Of a stretch of DNA of 64,000 nucleotides, positions 1-7,939 are shown one piece after another. The notes below the pieces were generated by a model. It was given only the letters and a program-made list of their open reading frames with translations. It was not told the DNA's origin and did not search any database. Position numbers and translations under genes: made by a program. How positions within the stretch are numbered: position 1 is the stretch's first letter; every line of letters begins with the position of its first letter. The stretch is from Acinetobacter bohemicus ANC 3994 (lineage in GTDB: Bacteria; Pseudomonadota; Gammaproteobacteria; Pseudomonadales; Moraxellaceae). The stretch spans positions 1,032,349 to 1,096,348 of the forward strand of contig NZ_KB849164.1 of assembly GCF_000367925.1 (NCBI RefSeq), given 5' to 3'.

Positions 1-29
1 AAGACAACAAAAAATGGGGGAGAATTGTG

Positions 30-989
30 ATGTATAAAATAAAAACTTTTCCACTTTATTATGGTAAATGTCCTGCACATGGAGATTTTTTAAAGACACG
101 TGGTCAGTCGACTTTAATTCAATTAATGGATCAATGGATTACTGAAGCACTCGAATATGCCATGCAATCGCCAGATTTTAGTAGGGTTTATTCAAAACTA
201 CCTGCATTAGATTTTTTTATTGCCAATCCTCAAGAAACCAAGTTTTTGGTGGCAAATTTGATTAGTAGCAAAGATAGTTCAGGCCGCCAATTTCCGATGC
301 TCCTGAGTCATTTACTAGAGGTAAATACGCCATACGAACATATTTTGTATGCACCATATAGCTACAAACAGACATTAATTAATCTATTGCAGACAAATCA
401 GGTGATACATTCGATACACGATCCTGATATTTTGCTAGACAAATTGAGTAAATTAAGTAATGAAATTCAGATATTTACCCATATAGAGAGTGCTAAATTT
501 TATGAATATCATACGATTCATTCATTCTCTCAATTGATGAAAGTAAGTGCTTATGAACTTTCTCAAACTATGATTGGATTAGGTTTGTTGCTACAACCTG
601 TTATTCAACAAGGGACCACTCGATTAAAAAAAGTACTTATTTTACCCATTAATAATCCAAGCTATTGCTATGAAATTGCTGCTTTTTGGGTCAATTTAAT
701 TAGTTATTTTATTTCTAAGCAAAATGTAGAGCTATTCATTGGAATTTTACATCGCAATTCACCAGTTTTGTTAATTGGATTTCAAGGTGCTGATATTACT
801 GCATTAAGTGAAATATTTACTCAAGAAATGGATTCAGAGCATTGGGTTTCATTAGCAAAAGCAGATTGGGTTGATCCTTATTTAGAACAAAATGCAGGAC
901 TCGCAGCCTTAGAACAGTCCTTATGTGAGCGCCATCTAAGCTTAAATCAAGGTATTAAACTTTTTAGACACACATTTATAGCTGATTAA
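30..989 (+). CDS. tagF: Type VI secretion-associated protein TagF
   Basis: TagF-family accessory protein of the type VI secretion system, about 319 aa. The N-terminus has the family's conserved opening, [13 protein letters not shown] at residues ~10-22, matching the usual GKxPxxGDF pattern. In systems where it has been studied, TagF is a cytoplasmic post-translational repressor of T6SS assembly. A GTG lies three bases upstream, but the ATG at 30 has the better spacing from the GGGGGAGA purine stretch at 16-23. The stop is two bases before the next gene, an OmpA-like protein, so the two are probably cotranscribed as the tail of a T6SS cluster that continues to the left of the window. The remaining 200 residues have no motif I can name. 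Family call good, regulatory role inferred from homologues. Confidence 0.85.
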   Translation: MYKIKTFPLYYGKCPAHGDFLKTRGQSTLIQLMDQWITEALEYAMQSPDFSRVYSKLPALDFFIANPQETKFLVANLISSKDSSGRQFPMLLSHLLEVNTPYEHILYAPYSYKQTLINLLQTNQVIHSIHDPDILLDKLSKLSNEIQIFTHIESAKFYEYHTIHSFSQLMKVSAYELSQTMIGLGLLLQPVIQQGTTRLKKVLILPINNPSYCYEIAAFWVNLISYFISKQNVELFIGILHRNSPVLLIGFQGADITALSEIFTQEMDSEHWVSLAKADWVDPYLEQNAGLAALEQSLCERHLSLNQGIKLFRHTFIAD

Positions 990-991
990 AA

Positions 992-1762
992 ATGATTAAA
1001 TTACAAAAAATGAGAAAAAAAATTAAAGTGCTGACTTTATTGAATCTTGTATCTATAAGCTCTTTGGTACTGGCTGAACCTATTGTGGTTGAAGGTGTCG
1101 TGCCAAATGAAGCCAGTAAACACGTTATTTTAAATAAAATGTATACAGTTTATGGTACGGATCAAGTTATTGATAAAATTAAAGTAAAACCAGTTTCTGC
1201 ACCAAATGGCTGGAGTGATTCAGTAACTAAAATCATTACAGCAGATTTAAAGAAAGTTAAACAAGGGAAATTATCTGTACGTGCCACACAGGTCGAATTA
1301 ACGGGAAAAATGTTAAATCAAAATGACATTCAACCCACCACAGCAAATTTTCAAAATATGATTCAAGCGCCATATCGCTTAAATATACAGTTGTCTGCGA
1401 GTCAAGCAGAGCAGAAAATTATTGATGATGCTTTAAAAAATAGGATTATCGAGTTTGAATCTGGAAGTGTGATATTGGCTGCATCAGGAACCAAAATTTT
1501 GGATGAAATGGCAGTTGCATTAAATAAAGTCGCTGGAAAGAAGGTTAAAATTATTGGTCATACGGATAGTTCAGGTAGTCCAGCTAAAAATTTAATCCTT
1601 AGTCAGGAACGTGCAGCCGCAGTGAAAAAGTATTTAACAGAAAAAAATGTGCCAACAGATTATTTAACGGTGGAAGGATTAGGTTCAACTCAACCAGTTG
1701 CTGATAACACAACCGTTGATGGTCGTAAGAAAAACCGTAGAATTGAATTTGAAGTTCAATAA
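992..1762 (+). CDS. OmpA-family envelope protein at the end of the T6SS cluster
   Basis: 256 aa with an N-terminal export signal (a basic MRKKIK stretch, then a hydrophobic run ending LVLA before EPIVVEG), a middle region of unknown fold, and a C-terminal OmpA peptidoglycan-binding domain at ~150-256. In that domain the IEFESGS, GHTDSSGS and GRKKNRRIEFEV segments are the canonical positions for meso-diaminopimelate binding. A second ATG at 1010 would trim six residues and leave a more standard signal peptide; neither start has a clear ribosome site, and translation is probably coupled to tagF two bases upstream. Acinetobacter T6SS loci carry an OmpA-like gene (tagN) beside tagF, so a role in anchoring the secretion complex to the cell wall is likely but inferred. 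Confidence 0.8.
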   Translation: MIKLQKMRKKIKVLTLLNLVSISSLVLAEPIVVEGVVPNEASKHVILNKMYTVYGTDQVIDKIKVKPVSAPNGWSDSVTKIITADLKKVKQGKLSVRATQVELTGKMLNQNDIQPTTANFQNMIQAPYRLNIQLSASQAEQKIIDDALKNRIIEFESGSVILAASGTKILDEMAVALNKVAGKKVKIIGHTDSSGSPAKNLILSQERAAAVKKYLTEKNVPTDYLTVEGLGSTQPVADNTTVDGRKKNRRIEFEVQ

Positions 1763-1787
1763 GTTTTGTTATTCAAAATCTTAAATG

Positions 1788-1820
1788 TCCTGTTTTTAAA
1801 TGTAAGCGTTAAGAACAGGA
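1788..1820 (+). terminator. Weak stem-loop after the T6SS genes
   Basis: Arms TCCTGTT (1788-1794) and AACAGGA (1814-1820), loop of 19 bases, followed by TTTAAAAAAG instead of a clean T run. Could end the tagF transcript, but the long loop makes it a weak candidate. Confidence 0.35.
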
Positions 1821-1890
1821 TTTAAAAAAGTTGTTCAACTATGACCTTCTGAGCTTTACGACTTGGCATACTTTTCTTAGGATAAAAAGA

Positions 1891-1912
1891 GGCATTATCA
1901 TTAGATAATGCC
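1891..1912 (-). terminator. Intrinsic terminator of pcaU
   Basis: Perfect 9-bp stem GGCATTATC / GATAATGCC with a 4-base loop. On the minus strand it is followed by TCTTTTTATCC, the expected U-rich tail, and it lies 27 bases past the pcaU stop. Confidence 0.7.
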
Positions 1913-1938
1913 TGTCATTACAAGCGTTCAATAAATAT

Positions 1939-2763
1939 CTAAATGACATTACGTAATTCACGTGCTGTTTCAAGAAGTAAAGGCATAATTTGCTGAACTA
2001 GATATTCTTTCGTTGTTTTGGTTGTAGGCGAAACAATATTTAATGCCGCAACGACATTGCCTTTCGGTCCATATATAGGTACGGCAAGAGCATGTACACC
2101 AAGCTCATGTTCTTCGCTTGAATAACACCAATCTTGCTCTTTAATTTCCTCTAAAATCTTTAGAAAGGTATCATTGTCTGTGCAGCTAAATTTGGTTAAT
2201 CGCTTCAATGGATATTTTTCTAACCATTTTTTTTGCTCATCTACGTCTAAATATGCCAGTAAAATTTTACCTGCTGATGTTGCATGTGCTGGCAAACGAT
2301 TCCCTAAATGGAGTCCATAAGGATTGACCCGATCTGTTTGTTGGTGGGCCGCACTTCGGGCGATGGTAATTGCTTCATAACCATCTAAAACCATCACTGA
2401 ATAAATAAGTGATGTTTGAGTGGTGAGTAAGTTTAATAAGGGTTGGCAAATTTTAGGTAGTTGTGAACCACTTAGATAAGCACCCGAAAATTTTAATATT
2501 TTAGGCGCCAAATAGTAATAATGCCCATCAAATTCTAAATATCCCAAATACTCAAGCGTGAGTAAATGCCTACGCGCTGCTGCACGCGTCATACCTGTTT
2601 TTTCAGCAGCAATACTGATATTTAAGCGATGACGTTCAGATCCAAAACAATCTAAAATGGCCATACCTTTGCTAATGCCCGCGATAAAATCTTCATGTCG
2701 AATATTTTTTTGATTATCGGGATTTTGCAAATTTTTTTTATCTTCTAACTTAACCTCATGCAT
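1939..2763 (-). CDS. pcaU: IclR-family activator of the pca operon, PcaU
   Basis: 274 aa IclR-type regulator: N-terminal winged helix (LNISIAAEKTGMTRAAARR, ~47-65) and a C-terminal effector domain of ~170 residues with the family's GNRLPAHATSAGKILLAYL segment. It is transcribed away from pcaI with a 282-bp intergenic region, exactly where Acinetobacter pcaU lies. PcaU of A. baylyi responds to protocatechuate and activates pcaIJFBDKCHG-quiBCXA. It is clearly related to the second IclR protein at 17601-18410 (PobR): both share the LGNRLPAHATS and SKEEHELGV/SSEEHELGV stretches. The ATG at 2763 overlaps an ATGCATGAG context with no strong ribosome site. Identity is well supported by motif and synteny together. 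Confidence 0.92.
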   Translation of the reverse strand: MHEVKLEDKKNLQNPDNQKNIRHEDFIAGISKGMAILDCFGSERHRLNISIAAEKTGMTRAAARRHLLTLEYLGYLEFDGHYYYLAPKILKFSGAYLSGSQLPKICQPLLNLLTTQTSLIYSVMVLDGYEAITIARSAAHQQTDRVNPYGLHLGNRLPAHATSAGKILLAYLDVDEQKKWLEKYPLKRLTKFSCTDNDTFLKILEEIKEQDWCYSSEEHELGVHALAVPIYGPKGNVVAALNIVSPTTKTTKEYLVQQIMPLLLETARELRNVI

Positions 2764-2844
2764 GAGTTAACCTTTATTGAGCTGATCAAACAAAATTGAG
2801 AGTAATTGAATATCTATCTAGTATATTCAAAAATTAGAATAATT

Positions 2845-2911
2845 GTTCGATCATCGAACCTAAATACTACAAATCGCACAAAATTGCTGTTTTATAGTAG
2901 ATGTTCAATCA
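2845..2911 (+). promoter_or_regulatory. Probable PcaU operator region
   Basis: A perfect palindrome, GTTCGAT and ATCGAAC around a central C (2845-2859), lies in the pcaU-pcaI intergenic region. A third copy of the right half, ATCGCAC, follows at 2873-2879, exactly 20 bases (two helical turns) after ATCGAAC. A looser GTTCAATCA sits at 2903-2911. The published PcaU operator consists of a palindrome plus a third repeat, and the pattern GTTCGAT-ATCGCAC is typical of PcaR/PcaU-type sites. The remaining ~130 bases before pcaI contain no second palindrome. Confidence 0.7.
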
Positions 2912-3045
2912 AAAAAAATGAAAAATAAATAAAAGGAATTCTAATGAAAACACTCGGGATTGAGTGATTCAATTTTAAGCTTATCTATTCATCCTGAGCA
3001 TTAGTTTTCATCCTTATTTATGCAGCGTACAGACGGAGTTGTCTA

Positions 3046-3732
3046 ATGATTGATAAAAGTGCTCACTCATTAACCGAAGCCTTATCCCAAATTAAAGATG
3101 GCTCCACCATCATGATTGGTGGTTTTGGTACAGCAGGTCAGCCTGCGGAACTGATTGATGGTTTAATTGAACTGGGTACTCAAGATTTAGTCATCGTCAA
3201 TAACAACGCAGGCAATGGTGATTATGGCTTGGCCAAACTGTTAAAAACCGGTGCTGTGCGTAAAATCATTTGTTCTTTCCCACGTCAATCCGACTCTTGG
3301 GTCTTTGATGAGTTATACCGTGCTGGCAAAATTGAATTAGAACTGGTGCCGCAAGGAAATCTAGCTTGTCGTATTCAAGCAGCAGGTATGGGACTGGGTC
3401 CAATCTATACTCCAACCAGTTTTGGCACCTTGCTGGCTGAAGGCAAACCGACCATGCACTATGAAGGCAAAGACTTCGTTTTAGAAAACCCCATTAAAGC
3501 CGACTTTGCCCTGATTAAAGCGCATCAAGGTGACCGCTGGGGTAACTTGGTGTACAACAAATCAGCACGTAACTTTGGCCCAATCATGGCTATGGCAGCA
3601 GAGGTCACCATTGCACAAGTGTCAGAAGTGGTTGAACTCGGTGCTTTAGATCCAGAACACATCATCACCCCGGGTATTTTTGTCCAGCATGTGGTTGCTA
3701 TTGGTACTAAACAACTTGAGCAATCTGCTTAA
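3046..3732 (+). CDS. pcaI: 3-oxoadipate CoA-transferase subunit A, PcaI
   Basis: 228 aa alpha subunit of succinyl-CoA:3-oxoadipate CoA-transferase, which activates 3-oxoadipate before thiolysis; cytoplasmic, works as a heteromer with PcaJ. It shows the family I CoA-transferase glycine-rich motif GGFGTAGQPAELI at ~22-34 and the NNNAGNGDYGLAKLL segment that follows it. First gene of the pca-qui operon; 18 bases separate it from pcaJ. Acinetobacter usually has a near-identical catI in the benzoate cluster, so the symbol rests on position next to pcaU and pcaF. No anomalies seen. Confidence 0.95.
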   Translation: MIDKSAHSLTEALSQIKDGSTIMIGGFGTAGQPAELIDGLIELGTQDLVIVNNNAGNGDYGLAKLLKTGAVRKIICSFPRQSDSWVFDELYRAGKIELELVPQGNLACRIQAAGMGLGPIYTPTSFGTLLAEGKPTMHYEGKDFVLENPIKADFALIKAHQGDRWGNLVYNKSARNFGPIMAMAAEVTIAQVSEVVELGALDPEHIITPGIFVQHVVAIGTKQLEQSA

Positions 3733-3750
3733 TTACGTGAGGATTAAAAA

Positions 3751-4401
3751 ATGAGCTATACAAAACTATCCCGCGATCAAATTGCAGAACGTGTGGCACA
3801 AGACATTCCTGATGGTGCTTATGTCAATCTCGGCATTGGCTTACCGACCAAAATTTCCAACTATTTACCTTCAGACAAAGATGTCTTTTTACATTCTGAA
3901 AATGGGCTATTGGCCTTTGGTCCACCGCCTGCAAAAGGTGAAGAAGATCCTGAACTGATCAATGCCGGTAAAGAATTTGTCACCTTGCTACAAGGCGGTG
4001 CTTATTTCCATCATGGTGATTCCTTCGCGATGATGCGTGGTGGTCATTTAGATATTGCCGTGCTGGGTGCCTTCCAAGTGGCTGCAAATGGTGACTTGGC
4101 CAACTGGCATACGGGTGCACCAGATGCGATTCCTGCGGTCGGTGGTGCGATGGATTTGGCCGTTGGTGCGAAAAAAGTCTTTATCACCACTGACCATGTT
4201 ACTAAAAAAGGTGAACCGAAGATTGTCGCTGAACTGGCTTATCCAGCCACCGGTTTAAAATGTGTCGATCGTATTTATACCGACCTCTGTGTGATTGATG
4301 TCACGGCTGAGGGTATGAAAGTGATTGAGAAAGTGGACGGTTTGTCTTTTGAAGAGTTGCAGTCAATGACAGGTGCGAAACTGGTTGATGCGACTGTTTA
4401 A
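3751..4401 (+). CDS. pcaJ: 3-oxoadipate CoA-transferase subunit B, PcaJ
   Basis: 216 aa beta subunit of the 3-oxoadipate CoA-transferase. It carries the catalytic glutamate in the SENGLL motif (HSENGLLAFGPPP, ~48-60), where the CoA thioester forms, preceded by the NLGIGLPTKI segment. A good ribosome site (GTGAGGA, 3735-3741) precedes the ATG. It pairs with PcaI directly upstream. Unlike the tight spacing elsewhere in the operon, 133 bases separate it from pcaF, and that gap is filled by a palindromic repeat element (4409-4509). Confidence 0.95.
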   Translation: MSYTKLSRDQIAERVAQDIPDGAYVNLGIGLPTKISNYLPSDKDVFLHSENGLLAFGPPPAKGEEDPELINAGKEFVTLLQGGAYFHHGDSFAMMRGGHLDIAVLGAFQVAANGDLANWHTGAPDAIPAVGGAMDLAVGAKKVFITTDHVTKKGEPKIVAELAYPATGLKCVDRIYTDLCVIDVTAEGMKVIEKVDGLSFEELQSMTGAKLVDATV

Positions 4402-4408
4402 ATAAAAA

Positions 4409-4509
4409 AGAAAGTCCCCCTTTATAAAGGGGGATTTAGGGGGATTTTTGGAATAAATCAACTTTTTAGAATCCCTCCCAACCTCCCTTTAAAAAGGGAG
4501 GAGCTTTCT
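4409..4509. repeat. Double-hairpin palindromic repeat between pcaJ and pcaF
   Basis: About 101 bases organised as two inverted half-units. The left half starts AGAAAG and contains the perfect palindrome at 4415-4434 (CCCCCTTT facing AAAGGGGG), then GATTTAGGGGGATTT. The right half is its approximate reverse complement, with a hairpin at 4482-4501 (CCTCCCTTT facing AAAGGGAGG) and end CTTTCT. A single half-unit of the same family is at 30353-30392. This resembles the REP-like GGGGGATTTAGGGGGATTT elements scattered in many gamma-proteobacterial genomes. It sits inside an operon without stopping downstream genes being needed for the same pathway. Confidence 0.8.
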
Positions 4510-4534
4510 CTAAATAAATTTTGAGCTGATTAAA

Positions 4535-5737
4535 ATGAAAAATGCTTATATCGTAGATGCGATTCGTACACCCTTTGGTCGCTATGCCGGTGGTCTCTCT
4601 GCTATTCGTGCCGATGACCTCGGTGCACTGCCGATTAAAGCCTTGATGGAGCGTAATCCATCGGTGAACTGGGAATTGGTCGATGATGTGATTTACGGTT
4701 GTGCCAACCAAGCCGGTGAAGACAACCGTAATGTCGGTCGTATGTCGGCACTGCTTGCAGGTGTACCGTATCAAGTGCCTGCCACTACCGTCAATCGTTT
4801 ATGTGGTTCATCACTAGATGCGATTGCCATGGCCGCGCGTGCCATTAAAGCAGGTGAAGCAGATTTAATTATTGCTGGCGGTGTAGAAAGCATGAGCCGT
4901 GCGCCTTTGGTGATGGGTAAAGCTGAAACGGCTTTTGGTCGTGCTCAGAAACTTGAAGACACCACTATGGGCTGGCGCTTTATCAATCCGAAATTGAAAG
5001 AAATGTATGGTGTGGAAACCATGCCGCAAACTGCTGAAAATGTGGCAGCACAGTTCAATGTTAACCGTGCCGATCAAGATCAGTTTGCGCTTACTAGCCA
5101 ACAACGCACCGCCGATGCCCAAGCACGTGGTTTCTTCGAGCAAGAAATCATTCCGGTCACTATTCCGCAGCGTAAAGGCGAGCCTGTGGTCATTGCCAAA
5201 GATGAACATCCACGTGCCACCACGCTTGAAGCCTTAACCAAGCTGAAACCTGTAGTAAAAGCTGACGGTACGGTGACGGCGGGTAATGCCTCAGGGATTA
5301 ATGATGGTGCAGCAGCGCTACTGATTGCATCGGATGATGCGATTGCACAATACGGCTTAAAAGCCCGTGCCAAAATTATTGGCGCAACCACAGTCGGGGT
5401 TGAACCGCGCATTATGGGCTTCGCTCCTGCACCTGCGATCAAAAAACTCTTGGCGCAAACGGGTTTAACCCTTGAGCAAATGGATGTGATTGAACTGAAT
5501 GAAGCTTTTGCTGCTCAAGCTTTGGCCGTGACGCGTGACCTAGGCCTTGCTGATGGTTCGACACAAGTCAATCCAAATGGGGGTGCAATTGCTTTGGGTC
5601 ATCCACTCGGTGCATCAGGTGCACGTTTGGTCACCACAGCACTGAACCAACTTGAAGCCGCGGGTGGAACATACGCTTTATGTTCAATGTGTATTGGTGT
5701 CGGGCAAGGCATCGCGCTCATTATTCAACGGGTTTAA
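4535..5737 (+). CDS. pcaF: 3-oxoadipyl-CoA thiolase, PcaF
   Basis: 400 aa thiolase that cleaves 3-oxoadipyl-CoA to succinyl-CoA and acetyl-CoA, the last step of the 3-oxoadipate pathway. Catalytic residues are all visible: nucleophile Cys90 in NRLCGSS, His356 in GGAIALGHPLGASGAR, and Cys386 in CSMCIGVGQG. Length is typical. The ribosome site is poor (TTGAGCTGATT before ATG), possibly because the repeat at 4409-4509 has replaced the original leader. pcaB follows after 19 bases. A catF paralogue is normally present elsewhere in Acinetobacter; the neighbours decide for pcaF. Confidence 0.95.
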   Translation: MKNAYIVDAIRTPFGRYAGGLSAIRADDLGALPIKALMERNPSVNWELVDDVIYGCANQAGEDNRNVGRMSALLAGVPYQVPATTVNRLCGSSLDAIAMAARAIKAGEADLIIAGGVESMSRAPLVMGKAETAFGRAQKLEDTTMGWRFINPKLKEMYGVETMPQTAENVAAQFNVNRADQDQFALTSQQRTADAQARGFFEQEIIPVTIPQRKGEPVVIAKDEHPRATTLEALTKLKPVVKADGTVTAGNASGINDGAAALLIASDDAIAQYGLKARAKIIGATTVGVEPRIMGFAPAPAIKKLLAQTGLTLEQMDVIELNEAFAAQALAVTRDLGLADGSTQVNPNGGAIALGHPLGASGARLVTTALNQLEAAGGTYALCSMCIGVGQGIALIIQRV

Positions 5738-5756
5738 GTCAAAGGATTGTCGTCTT

Positions 5757-7115
5757 ATGAGCCACTTATATGCGAGTTTATTTTACCAAGCCGATATGAC
5801 TGAAATTTTCAGTGATCATGCTTTGCTCAAGTACATGATTCAGGCTGAAGTGGCTTTGGCGAAAGCACAAGCGCAAGTTGGCGTGATTCCTGAATCTGCT
5901 GCCGCAATCATTGCCGATGTTGCCAATACTCAAGGTATTCAAGCGATTGATTTTGAAAATCTTGCAATAGCGACAGGACTCGCTGGGAATATCGCGATTC
6001 CATTTGTAAAGCAGTTTACAGCAGCAGTAAAAGCCGTTGATGAAGATGCTTCCCGCTATGTGCATTGGGGGGCAACCAGTCAAGATATTCTGGATACGGC
6101 GTGTATTTTACAAGCGCGAGATGCTTTAGACGTTGTGGAATTTCAATTGCGACATACGTATGCAGCATCACTTGAACTTGCAGAAAAATATCGTGCTGAA
6201 GTGATGATAGGACGTACTTGGTTACAACAGGCACTACCCATTACTTTCGGGCATAAAGCTGCACGTTGGGCAAGTAGTTTTAAACGTGATTTAGACCGTT
6301 TAGAGCAAATGAAAGCACGTGTACTCACAGCTCAACTCGGTGGTGCGGTGGGTTCACTGGCATCTTTACTGGATCAAGGTTCAACGGTGGTTGAAGCCTA
6401 TGCAGCACAACTCAACCTGAGTGTTCCAACCTGTACTTGGCATGGCGAACGAGATCGTATTATTGAGACCGCAGGCTTTCTTGCCATTGTGGTGGGTAAT
6501 ACGGGGAAAATGGCGCGTGATTGGTCATTGATGATGCAAACTGAAATTGCAGAAGTATTTGAACCTACAGCAAAAGGGCGTGGCGGTTCATCAACCATGC
6601 CACACAAGCGCAATCCTGTTGCGGCAGCTTCAATATTGGCAGCAGCCAATCGTGTACCTGCACTCATGTCGAGTATGTATCAAAGTATGGTCCAAGAACA
6701 TGAACGTAGCTTAGGGGCTTGGCATGCAGAATGGTTGGCTTTACCTGAAATTTTTCAGCTTTGTGCAGGTGCATTACAACGTACAGTTGAAGTGCTGCAA
6801 GGTTTAGAAGTCAATAGTAAAGACATGCAGCGCAATATAGAAATGACACAAGGGTTGATTATGGCTGAAGCTGTCATGATGGCACTCGCACCGAAAATGG
6901 GGCGTTTAAATGCACATCATTTAGTTGAAAAAGCCTGTCAGCAAGCCGTTGCTGAGCAAAGTCATTTACAAGATATCGTAAGTTCATTTACAGAAGTAAA
7001 ACAGCATTTTAGTGCTGCTGAATTAACACTTATTTTTAAACCTGAATCTTATTTAGGCAATATTCAGGATCAGATTGATGCTGTGCTTAAAGAAGCAAAA
7101 GGAGAGGCAAAGTGA
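5757..7115 (+). CDS. pcaB: 3-carboxy-cis,cis-muconate cycloisomerase, PcaB
   Basis: 452 aa member of the fumarate lyase/class II cycloisomerase superfamily; converts 3-carboxy-cis,cis-muconate to 4-carboxymuconolactone. The superfamily signature GSSTMPHKRNP is at ~277-287. The frame is open further upstream to 5652 inside pcaF, but ATG 5757 (MSHLYASLF) follows an AAGGATT ribosome site and gives the family length, so the longer reading was discarded. The stop overlaps the GTG start of pcaD (GTGA at 7112-7115), which implies translational coupling. Confidence 0.94.
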   Translation: MSHLYASLFYQADMTEIFSDHALLKYMIQAEVALAKAQAQVGVIPESAAAIIADVANTQGIQAIDFENLAIATGLAGNIAIPFVKQFTAAVKAVDEDASRYVHWGATSQDILDTACILQARDALDVVEFQLRHTYAASLELAEKYRAEVMIGRTWLQQALPITFGHKAARWASSFKRDLDRLEQMKARVLTAQLGGAVGSLASLLDQGSTVVEAYAAQLNLSVPTCTWHGERDRIIETAGFLAIVVGNTGKMARDWSLMMQTEIAEVFEPTAKGRGGSSTMPHKRNPVAAASILAAANRVPALMSSMYQSMVQEHERSLGAWHAEWLALPEIFQLCAGALQRTVEVLQGLEVNSKDMQRNIEMTQGLIMAEAVMMALAPKMGRLNAHHLVEKACQQAVAEQSHLQDIVSSFTEVKQHFSAAELTLIFKPESYLGNIQDQIDAVLKEAKGEAK

Positions 7116-7900
7116 ATAACACCATAACCAACCGACAAGGAAAAACTTTATCTATACAGGTTGATGGATCTGAAAATTTGCCTGTCATTATCTTGTCTAA
7201 TTCTTTAGGTACAGATAAAGGCATGTGGGACCCACAAGCAGCATATTTTAAAGATAAATATAAAGTTGTGCGTTATGACACGCGTGGTCATGGCAAAAGT
7301 GATGTCATTGAAGACACAACCTTAGCCAATTTAGGCGAAGATGTGATCGACATTATGGATGCTTTAAATATAGAAAAAGCTCATTTTTGTGGCATTTCTA
7401 TGGGAGGCATTACTGCGCTGTGGTTAGGTTTAAATGCAGCTCATCGTTTCAATAGCATTACCGTTGCCAATTCAGCAGCTAAAATTGGTCAAGTCGATGC
7501 ATGGATTAGCCGTGCGGATGCCGTTGAACAAAATGGTTTGGCGGATTTAGTAAAAACAACACATAGCCGCTGGTTTAGCGAGAAATTTGATTATCAACAT
7601 AATGCTTTGGCACAGCAAACGATCCAAAGCTTAGCGACTACCCAAGCGAAAGGCTATGCAAATGCTTGTCGAGCTTTAGCATATGCAGATGTTCGCCATG
7701 AATTACCCCGACTCAAAATTCCAACTTTAATCATTTGTGGTTCGAAAGACCCTGTAACCACCGTAGAAGATGGTGAATTAATTAAAGAACACGTACTGAA
7801 GGGTGAGATTGCAATTTTAGCTGCATCTCATTTATCGAATATTGAATGCCCCGATGAATTCAGCCAAGTGCTAGAGAGATTTATCGAGAAAAATCAATAG
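7112..7900 (+). CDS. pcaD: 3-oxoadipate enol-lactonase, PcaD
   Basis: 262 aa alpha/beta hydrolase that opens 3-oxoadipate enol-lactone to 3-oxoadipate. The triad is readable: Ser96 in the nucleophile elbow GISMGG, Asp213 in CGSKDP, His240 in ASHLSN; the oxyanion region SNSLGTD is near residue 30. The start is GTG, overlapping the pcaB stop by four bases, with AGGAGAGG immediately upstream as ribosome site. In many bacteria PcaC is fused to PcaD; here pcaC is separate, downstream of pcaK, as in A. baylyi. Confidence 0.93.
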   Translation: MNNTITNRQGKTLSIQVDGSENLPVIILSNSLGTDKGMWDPQAAYFKDKYKVVRYDTRGHGKSDVIEDTTLANLGEDVIDIMDALNIEKAHFCGISMGGITALWLGLNAAHRFNSITVANSAAKIGQVDAWISRADAVEQNGLADLVKTTHSRWFSEKFDYQHNALAQQTIQSLATTQAKGYANACRALAYADVRHELPRLKIPTLIICGSKDPVTTVEDGELIKEHVLKGEIAILAASHLSNIECPDEFSQVLERFIEKNQ

Positions 7901-7939
7901 AGTAATTAACGAAAAGGATTTGGCCTTAAGGAGGCAACA

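Noticed and set aside
2944..2967. Seven-codon leader ORF MKTLGIE upstream of pcaI with an AAAGGAATT ribosome site
   Set aside because: Very short, no regulatory codon pattern and no attenuator structure after it; chance occurrence is likely.
4466..4774. 102-codon open frame on the minus strand across the pcaJ-pcaF gap
   Set aside because: Runs through the palindromic repeat and antisense to the well supported pcaF start; shadow frame.
5652..5756. Longer start for pcaB inside pcaF
   Set aside because: Adds 35 residues absent from the family; ATG 5757 has a ribosome site and the expected N-terminus.
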